From NCBI GenBank assembly GCA_000193795.2, contig AEPI01000040.1, positions 12,056 to 76,055 of the forward strand: DNA of 64,000 nucleotides, read 5' to 3'. Below, piece by piece: positions 58,121-64,000 of this stretch. This DNA is from Neisseria lactamica NS19. GTDB lineage: Bacteria > Pseudomonadota > Gammaproteobacteria > Burkholderiales > Neisseriaceae. Position 1 is the first letter of the stretch, and each line of letters starts with the position of its first letter. The translations under genes were made by a program, and so were the position numbers. A model generated the notes under the pieces. The model was not told the origin of the DNA. It saw only the letters and a program-made list of their open reading frames with translations, and made no database searches.

Positions 58121-59869
58121 TTAACCGAACAACCAGTTTTCCAACAGGTTGCGGTCTGTGATGTGTAAAAGTGCGGTATCCGCCGCCGTTGCCTGAACCG
58201 TCAAGACGGTTTGACGCAATATGCCGGCACGGAAGAAGTGGAGGTTGATTTTTGAACCGACAGGGTATCGGGTCCATTGTGCGGCAAAGTCGGTGCAGGC
58301 ATAACCGTCTAAAGCAATGATTTTGTCTTGCGGACACAGTGCCGCAGATTCCGCGCTGCCGCCGTTAAGGATATGCGTCAGGACGATGTGGTCGGTGTTT
58401 TGTTTGAAACGTGCGCCGAAATCGCCTGCCGGCGGAACGGGGCAGATGTGTTCCGCATATCCGCCGCCGTGTTGTCGTGGAAGCGGCAGGAAGGTCAGTC
58501 CCACTCCTACGGCAGACAGGCATTCGGCAAGCGGCAAATCTTCGGTACTGTATAACGCTTTTTGGAAAAAATCTTCCAAATCCAAGCCGGTAATTTCCTG
58601 ACAGCGGATTTGCCAGTATTTTTCCGGAATGCCCGCGCGCGTATCCGCCCACTCCTGATAGAGTTTGTCCATTACCGTATCGAGAGAATGTCTGCCGCCG
58701 CTTTTGTTCCGTATGAGCAAATCAAGGCACAATGCGGCAAGCGCGCCTTTTTGGTAGTAGCTGACGATGGCGTTCGGACTGTTTTCATCCGGTTTGTAAA
58801 ATTTGTTCCACGCGGTAAAACTCGATTCCGCCAAGGTCTGCCTCAAACGGCCGGGGGTTTGTTGTACGCGCGTAATGCCTTGCGCCAGCAGGTTTAAATA
58901 AGATTCGGGCGAGATGGTGCGGCTGCGTGCCAAAAACAAATCGTCGTAATAGGATGTAATGCCTTCGAATGCCCATAGTTGTTCGGTATAGTTTTCTTTG
59001 TCAAGGTCATAAGGGACGAATGCGGCAGGTTTGATGGATTTGACGTTCCACGCGTGAAAATATTCGTGGGAGAAAAGTCCGAGCAGCCGGGTATAGTTTT
59101 CATCGGCATCGGTCATACCGAATGGCGGAAGGCTGTGGCGGTCGGCGAGCAGGGCGGTGCTGTCGGCGTGTTCCAAACCGCCGTAAATATGGTCGCCGAC
59201 GTGGAGCAGGAATAAATATTTTTGAAACGGGGCAGGGGAGGAAAACATCCCCAGCTCTGTTTCGCAGATTTTTTTGATGTCCGAAACCAGCCTGTCGCGG
59301 TCGAAATCGGGATAGATGCCGCTTAAGGCAATCGTGTGCGGAATGGCTGCCGCCTCAAAATCTAAAAATTCAATCAAGCCCATCTCGACAGGGCGGTCGA
59401 TCAATTCGGCATAAGATGCCGTCTGAAAGGCAAACCGTCCCGTTTCCGGCAGCGTTGCGGCAATACGCCATTCGGGTGGAATGCCCGTCAATTCCAAGCG
59501 GTGCGGCAGCGTTTCCGTTCCTTCGACTTTCAAAAACAGGCACGATCCGTCAAAAAAACCGCGTTCCGTCGTCAAGAAAGAACCTCGAACCGACAAATCG
59601 AATGCATATACGGTGTAGCGGATTTGCCACTCGCCGCGTATGGCGGCGGTACGCCAGCGGTTTTTTGCAAGCTGGACGAGTCGGACGGGCATACCGTTGC
59701 AGGATGCGGAGACAGATGTAATGTGGCGGGAAAAATCCCGAATCAGATAACTGCCCGGCACCCAATTCGGAAGGCTTATTTCCATAGGAATATCATTATC
59801 TTGCACAAATGTCAGCAGGATGTGCCACTCGTGGTCAAGAGGGGAGGGGGTTATTCTATAATTAATCAT
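58121..59869 (-). CDS. M61 family metallopeptidase (glycyl aminopeptidase type)
   Basis: The 582-residue product belongs to peptidase family M61. An N-terminal beta domain carries the family motif ISLPNWVPGSYLIRDFSRHI. The zinc site is LFSHEYFHAWNVKSIKPAAF (HExxH), followed by the downstream glutamate region LWAFEGITSYYDDLFLARS. A C-terminal PDZ-like domain (residues ~490-582; ICPVPPAGDFGARF, then DKIIALDGYACTD) follows. No signal peptide is evident, so a cytoplasmic role is likely. ATG 59869 preferred over an upstream TTG. Confidence 0.9.
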   Translation of the reverse strand: MINYRITPSPLDHEWHILLTFVQDNDIPMEISLPNWVPGSYLIRDFSRHITSVSASCNGMPVRLVQLAKNRWRTAAIRGEWQIRYTVYAFDLSVRGSFLTTERGFFDGSCLFLKVEGTETLPHRLELTGIPPEWRIAATLPETGRFAFQTASYAELIDRPVEMGLIEFLDFEAAAIPHTIALSGIYPDFDRDRLVSDIKKICETELGMFSSPAPFQKYLFLLHVGDHIYGGLEHADSTALLADRHSLPPFGMTDADENYTRLLGLFSHEYFHAWNVKSIKPAAFVPYDLDKENYTEQLWAFEGITSYYDDLFLARSRTISPESYLNLLAQGITRVQQTPGRLRQTLAESSFTAWNKFYKPDENSPNAIVSYYQKGALAALCLDLLIRNKSGGRHSLDTVMDKLYQEWADTRAGIPEKYWQIRCQEITGLDLEDFFQKALYSTEDLPLAECLSAVGVGLTFLPLPRQHGGGYAEHICPVPPAGDFGARFKQNTDHIVLTHILNGGSAESAALCPQDKIIALDGYACTDFAAQWTRYPVGSKINLHFFRAGILRQTVLTVQATAADTALLHITDRNLLENWLFG

Positions 59870-60194
59870 AACTATCAAATATATCGTTAAACGGGATGGA
59901 TTAAATGCATTTAAAATGCAGCTTAACCTACATCAATAAAGTGCCACAAAAAGGGAAAATTGGAAACAAAAGCAATGGCGGTCGGGTTGTAATTTATTAT
60001 AACAATATGATTTACATATAATAAAAAACAGATTAAGCAACGGGCTCGCCGGCGGCGCGAATGTAATTCCGCTTGGCGTAATAAGGCAGATATGTTAAAT
60101 TTAGAAAAAATTACGCTTGCCCGATTGCACCTTAAACAGGCTGCGGAAGCGGCAGGATAAAAATCTTTATTCCCATAAATTCATGGAGACTCTT
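59870..60194. promoter_or_regulatory. ccoN upstream region with possible FNR-type site
   Basis: 325 bases, A+T-rich. TTAACCTACATCAA (59923-59936) resembles the FNR consensus TTGAT-N4-ATCAA with one weak half. A+T-rich runs at 59989-60030 could hold the ccoN promoter. Nothing coding is seen. Confidence 0.35.
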
Positions 60195-61628
60195 ATGGAC
60201 ACACAAACTTACAACTACAAAGTGGTGCGCCAGTTCGCCATCATGACCGTAGTTTGGGGGATTGTGGGTATGTTGGTCGGCGTTATCGTTGCCGCCCAGC
60301 TTTTTGCTCCTGCCCTCGACTTGTCTAATATCGGACCTTGGTTCCACTTCGGCCGCCTGCGTCCGCTGCATACCAATGCGGTTATTTTCGCATTTGGCGG
60401 TTGCGGCCTGATCGGCACATCATACTACGTTGTCCAACGTACCTGTAATACCCGCCTGTTTGGCGGCTGGCTGCCGGCATTTACCTTTTGGGGCTGGCAG
60501 GCGGTAATCGTTGCCGCCGCCGTCAGCTTCCCTATGGGTTGGACCCAAGGTAAGGAATATGCCGAACTGGAATGGCCGATTGATATCCTGATTACTTTGG
60601 TTTGGGTGGCTTACGCTATCGTATTCTTCGGTACGATTGCCAAACGCAAGGTAAAACACATTTATGTTGCCAACTGGTTTTATGGCGGCTTTATTTTGGC
60701 GGTCGCACTTTTGCACATCGTCAATAACATCAGCATCCCGGCAGGGTTGATGAAGTCGTATCCCGTCTATTCCGGTGCGATTGATGCCATGGTTCAATGG
60801 TGGTACGGGCATAACGCTGTGGGCTTCTTCCTGACTGCCGGCTTCTTGGGTATGATGTACTATTTCGTCCCCAAACAAGCAGGTCGCCCCATTTACTCCT
60901 ACCGCCTGTCCGTCGTTCACTTCTGGGCGTTGATTTTCACCTATATGTGGGCGGGTCCGCACCATCTCCACTACACTGCGCTGCCTGACTGGACGCAATC
61001 TTTGGGTATGGTTCTGTCCCTGATTCTGTTCGCACCCTCTTGGGGCGGTATGATTAACGGCATCATGACCTTGTCCGGTGCGTGGGACAAACTGCGTACA
61101 GACCCGATTCTGAAATTCCTGATTGTTTCCTTGTCCTTCTACGGTATGTCTACCTTTGAAGGTCCGATGATGTCGATTAAAACGGTCAACGCATTGAGCC
61201 ACTATACAGACTGGACCGTCGCGCACGTTCATGCGGGTGCGTTGGGCTGGGTAGGCTTTGTAACCATCGGTTCTGTTTATTACATGATTCCCCGCCTCTT
61301 CGGCAAAGAACAGATGCACAGCACCAAACTGGTAGAAGCACATTTCTGGATTGCGACCATCGGCGTGGTATTGTATATCGCCGCGATGTGGATTGCCGGT
61401 GTGATGCAGGGCTTGATGTGGGGTTCTTTGAACGATGACGGTACGCTGACCTACTCGTTTGTCGAATCCGTAAAACGCACCATGCCTTACTACATGATTC
61501 GTTTTGCAGGTGGTTTATTGTATCTGAGTGGTATGTGCATTATGGCGTACAACGTGTACCGCACAGCCATCGGTGGTAAAGCAGTCGATGCCGAAATCCC
61601 TGCGGTTTCCCAAACACAGCACCACTAA
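60195..61628 (+). CDS. ccoN: Cytochrome c oxidase cbb3-type subunit I
   Basis: Catalytic subunit of the high-affinity terminal oxidase that reduces oxygen in Neisseria. The 477-residue product has twelve membrane spans. Haem/copper ligands are visible as histidines in FGRLRPLHTNAVIF, WWYGHNAVGFFLTAGFLG, MWAGPHHLHYTALPDW and TVAHVHAGALGWVGF. The tyrosine cofactor of the cbb3 type is expected in the C-terminal spans. ATG 60195 has GGAG five bases upstream; the ATG at 60183 is less well placed. Confidence 0.97.
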   Translation: MDTQTYNYKVVRQFAIMTVVWGIVGMLVGVIVAAQLFAPALDLSNIGPWFHFGRLRPLHTNAVIFAFGGCGLIGTSYYVVQRTCNTRLFGGWLPAFTFWGWQAVIVAAAVSFPMGWTQGKEYAELEWPIDILITLVWVAYAIVFFGTIAKRKVKHIYVANWFYGGFILAVALLHIVNNISIPAGLMKSYPVYSGAIDAMVQWWYGHNAVGFFLTAGFLGMMYYFVPKQAGRPIYSYRLSVVHFWALIFTYMWAGPHHLHYTALPDWTQSLGMVLSLILFAPSWGGMINGIMTLSGAWDKLRTDPILKFLIVSLSFYGMSTFEGPMMSIKTVNALSHYTDWTVAHVHAGALGWVGFVTIGSVYYMIPRLFGKEQMHSTKLVEAHFWIATIGVVLYIAAMWIAGVMQGLMWGSLNDDGTLTYSFVESVKRTMPYYMIRFAGGLLYLSGMCIMAYNVYRTAIGGKAVDAEIPAVSQTQHH

Positions 61629-61654
61629 AATACTAAGAAAGATAGGCTACCAAA

Positions 61655-62266
61655 ATGAAATTACAACAATTGGCTGAAGAAAAAATCGGCGTTCTGATTG
61701 TGTTCACGCTGCTTGTAGTCAGTGTCGGTCTGTTGATTGAAGTTGTACCCTTGGCCTTTACCAAGGCGGCAACACAGCCGGTGCCGGGCGTGAAGCCTTA
61801 CAATGCCCTGCAGGTTGCAGGACGCGATATTTACATCCGTGAGGGCTGTTATAACTGCCACTCGCAAATGATTCGCCCGTTCCGTGCGGAAACCGAACGT
61901 TATGGGCACTACTCCGTTGCCGGAGAATCGATTTACGATCATCCGTTCCAATGGGGTTCCAAACGTACCGGCCCTGATTTGGCCCGTGTGGGCGGCCGCT
62001 ATTCCGACGAATGGCACCGTATCCACCTGCTGAATCCCCGTGATGTCGTGCCTGAGTCCAATATGCCGGCATTCCCGTGGCTTGCACGCAATAAGGTCGA
62101 TGCCGATGCAACCGTTGCCAACATGAAGGCTTTGCGTAAGGTAGGGACTCCTTACAGTGATGAGGAAATTGCAAAAGCGCCCGAAGCCTTGGCAAACAAA
62201 TCCGAGCTGGATGCTGTAGTCGCCTATCTGCAAGGATTGGGGCTGGCTTTGAAAAACGTAAGGTAA
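61655..62266 (+). CDS. ccoO: Cytochrome c oxidase cbb3-type subunit II
   Basis: Mono-haem cytochrome c subunit anchored by one N-terminal span (IGVLIVFTLLVVSVGLLIEV). The haem site is REGCYNCHSQMIRPF (CxxCH) and the distal methionine is in VPESNMPAFPWL. 203 residues, normal for CcoO. It follows ccoN after 26 bases and precedes ccoQ after 4. Confidence 0.97.
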   Translation: MKLQQLAEEKIGVLIVFTLLVVSVGLLIEVVPLAFTKAATQPVPGVKPYNALQVAGRDIYIREGCYNCHSQMIRPFRAETERYGHYSVAGESIYDHPFQWGSKRTGPDLARVGGRYSDEWHRIHLLNPRDVVPESNMPAFPWLARNKVDADATVANMKALRKVGTPYSDEEIAKAPEALANKSELDAVVAYLQGLGLALKNVR

Positions 62267-62270
62267 CATC

Positions 62271-62441
62271 ATGGATATTAACGGTATTCGCGCTCTTTTT
62301 ACGGTATGGGTCTTTATCTGTTTCCTGTTGGTACTCTATATCGTCTTCAACAGGCGGAATAAGAAAAACTACGATGATGCCGCAAACAGCATTTTTGATG
62401 AAAATCAAGATACACAAGATAAAAAAAGCGAACACCGTTAA
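62271..62441 (+). CDS. ccoQ: cbb3 oxidase subunit CcoQ
   Basis: Small 56-residue subunit that helps assemble or stabilise the oxidase. One membrane span (ALFTVWVFICFLLVLYIVF) followed by a charged tail (RRNKKNYDDAANSIF). Its position between ccoO and ccoP is diagnostic, and the size is typical. Confidence 0.9.
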   Translation: MDINGIRALFTVWVFICFLLVLYIVFNRRNKKNYDDAANSIFDENQDTQDKKSEHR

Positions 62442-62464
62442 TATTGTGACAACGGAGCAAAACA

Positions 62465-63784
62465 ATGAACACAACATCCCAATTTACCAGTAATTTCTGG
62501 AATATATATATTGCAGCCATCGTCTTATTGAGCTTTATCGCTTTGGCTTGGCTGCTGCTGTCTCAAAATGTTGTCAAACGTCCGAAGAAGGGCGAAGAAG
62601 TACAAACCACGGGTCACGAGTGGGACGGCATTGCCGAATACGACAATCCGCTGCCCCGCTGGTGGTTTTGGCTGTATGTTTTGACGTGGCTGTTCGGTAT
62701 CGGTTATTTGGTTATGTACCCGGGTGTCGGCGACTATAAAGGCCTGCTGAAATGGACCAGCCATAACCAATATGAAAAAGAGGTTCAAAAAGCCGACGAA
62801 CAATATGGCAAGCTGTATGCCAAGTTTGCGGATATGCCGATTGAAAAAGTGGCGAAAGATCCTCAAGCCAAACAAATCGCCCAAAACCTGTTTAACACTT
62901 ATTGCATCCAGTGTCACGGTTCTGATGCCAAAGGTTCCAAAGGTTTCCCCAACCTGACCGATAGCGATTGGCTGTGGGGCGGCGATCCCGATAAAATCCA
63001 CGAGACCATTGAAAAAGGTCGTGTTGCGACTATGCCGGCTTGGGGGCCTGCTTTGGGCGAAGAAGGTGTGAAAGACGTTGCCCATTATGTGATGTCTCTT
63101 TCAAAATCCAAAGGCCAGTATGATGAGGAACGTGCCGCACGCGGACAAGCCTTGTTCAGCGGTCCGCCTGCCAACTGTTTCACTTGCCACGGCGATAAGG
63201 GACAAGGTATCCAAGGTTTGGGTCCGAACCTGACTGATGACGTGTGGTTGTGGGGCGGTACGCAAAAATCCATTATTGAAACCATTACCAACGGTCGAAG
63301 CAGCCAAATGCCCGCTTGGGGACATTTCTTGGATAAAGACAAACTGCATATTATGACTGCTTATGTATGGGGTCTTTCCAACAAAGACGGCAAAGCGCCG
63401 GTGAAAAAAGCCGAACCTGTACCTGCGGCGCAGCCGGCGGCATCTGCACCCGCAGAGGCTGTACAAGCTGCTTCCGAAGCCAAACCTGCCGCGGTCGAAC
63501 CTAAAGTCGAGGAAAAAGCCGCACCTGCCGCCAAAGTGGATGGCAAACAGGTTTATGAAACAGTTTGTGCCGCCTGCCACGGCAATGCGATTCCGGGGAT
63601 TCCCCACGTCGGCACGAAAGCCGACTGGGCCGACCGCATCAAAAAAGGTAAGGATACGTTGCACAAACACGCAATCGAAGGGTTCAATACGATGCCCGCA
63701 AAAGGCGGTCGCGGCGATTTGAGCGATGATGAGGTCAAAGCTGCGGTTGACTATATGGTCAACCAGTCAGGCGGCAAATTCTAA
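62465..63784 (+). CDS. ccoP: Tri-haem cytochrome c oxidase cbb3-type subunit III
   Basis: Electron-entry subunit of the cbb3 oxidase. The 439-residue product has two N-terminal spans and then three haem c motifs rather than the usual two: YCIQCH (Cys147), CFTCH (Cys238) and CAACH (Cys368). An Ala/Pro/Glu/Lys-rich linker joins domains two and three (about residues 315-360). Distal methionines follow each haem (TMPAWG, QMPAWG, TMPAKG). In gonococci the third haem passes electrons to the nitrite reductase AniA; meningococci are reported to have lost it by a premature stop. Here it is complete. Confidence 0.96.
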   Translation: MNTTSQFTSNFWNIYIAAIVLLSFIALAWLLLSQNVVKRPKKGEEVQTTGHEWDGIAEYDNPLPRWWFWLYVLTWLFGIGYLVMYPGVGDYKGLLKWTSHNQYEKEVQKADEQYGKLYAKFADMPIEKVAKDPQAKQIAQNLFNTYCIQCHGSDAKGSKGFPNLTDSDWLWGGDPDKIHETIEKGRVATMPAWGPALGEEGVKDVAHYVMSLSKSKGQYDEERAARGQALFSGPPANCFTCHGDKGQGIQGLGPNLTDDVWLWGGTQKSIIETITNGRSSQMPAWGHFLDKDKLHIMTAYVWGLSNKDGKAPVKKAEPVPAAQPAASAPAEAVQAASEAKPAAVEPKVEEKAAPAAKVDGKQVYETVCAACHGNAIPGIPHVGTKADWADRIKKGKDTLHKHAIEGFNTMPAKGGRGDLSDDEVKAAVDYMVNQSGGKF

Positions 63785-63814
63785 TCGTTATTTCCTGACT
63801 TTGTCGGATGTAGG

Positions 63815-63847
63815 AATCCGGGTTCGGTATCGAATCCGGATTTTTTA
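63815..63847 (+). terminator. ccoNOQP terminator
   Basis: AATCCGG (63815-63821) and CCGGATT (63836-63842) with a following T-run. Confidence 0.75.
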
Positions 63848-64000
63848 TTTGGCTGTGTTTTAATATTCCTCTGGTGCAACCTTAATCAGTCGGACAAAAT
63901 GCCTTTTATTCAAGGCTGTGTTTGGTAATCTGTTGATTTCAATTATTTGAAAGGGAAAAGACAATTATTTTTCGGTTAGGAAGAAACCTATCCTATTGAA
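63848..64000. other. End of window, no feature seen
   Basis: A+T-rich sequence with no convincing gene start, repeat or promoter before the window ends. Confidence 0.4.

Overview
The window is chromosomal DNA from a Neisseria of the N. meningitidis / N. gonorrhoeae / N. lactamica group. The evidence is the very frequent 12-base DNA uptake sequence ATGCCGTCTGAA (usually as inverted pairs acting as terminators), five Correia repeat-enclosed elements (CREE), dRS3 repeats, the transferrin receptor genes tbpB-tbpA, a maf toxin/immunity cluster, crgA-mdaB, lpxL1 and ccoNOQP. The exact species is left open. CcoP keeps three CxxCH haem motifs, whereas meningococci are reported to have lost the third, and the dRS3 array is a meningococcal/lactamica-like trait rather than a gonococcal one.

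Layout. 1-6.1 kb: iron-regulated tbpB-tbpA with repeat-rich flanks. 6.1-13.4 kb: potD-type lipoprotein, rpsT, pldA, a DUF502 membrane protein, aspS, a PepSY protein and an L,D-transpeptidase. 13.4-16.4 kb: an A+T-rich biotin island (bioF-bioG-bioC plus a stub of bioD) lying behind a stub of an rlmD-like methyltransferase gene. It contains a perfect Haemophilus-type uptake sequence and ends in a CREE. 16.4-20.6 kb: a five-gene operon (FimV-like TPR membrane protein, degenerate receiver protein, MglA-like GTPase, two roadblock-type proteins), followed by tRNA-Asn. 20.8-23.5 kb: CREE, a decayed gene, and divergent crgA/mdaB. 23.7-28.3 kb: pntA-MAPEG-pntB on the minus strand, then CREE and serB. 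28.3-30.3 kb: a CLC chloride-channel gene split by a ~650 bp insertion carrying unknown minus-strand coding sequence. 30.4-45.6 kb: purH, dRS3 array, CREE, Xaa-Pro aminopeptidase, NRAMP-like transporter, lysS, FAD oxidoreductase, rhlE, dusB-fis-ruvC-lpxL1 and a 3'-5' exonuclease. 45.7-51.4 kb: pepN, an orphan mafB with three immunity-type genes, two of them SUFU-domain genes with foreign-dialect uptake sequences next to them. 51.5-60 kb: relA, CREE, grxB, an M50 protease homologue with a destroyed zinc motif, tonB-exbB-exbD, a small phosphatase-like gene and an M61 peptidase. 60.2-63.8 kb: ccoNOQP, the cbb3 terminal oxidase.

How it fits together. TbpA/TbpB depend on the TonB-ExbB-ExbD complex encoded 50 kb away in the same window. 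The accessory parts (bio island, CLC insertion, maf cluster) each carry uptake-sequence dialects that differ from the host's, and so point to different donors. The best candidate for an under-described system is the GTPase/roadblock operon at 16.5-20.6 kb.
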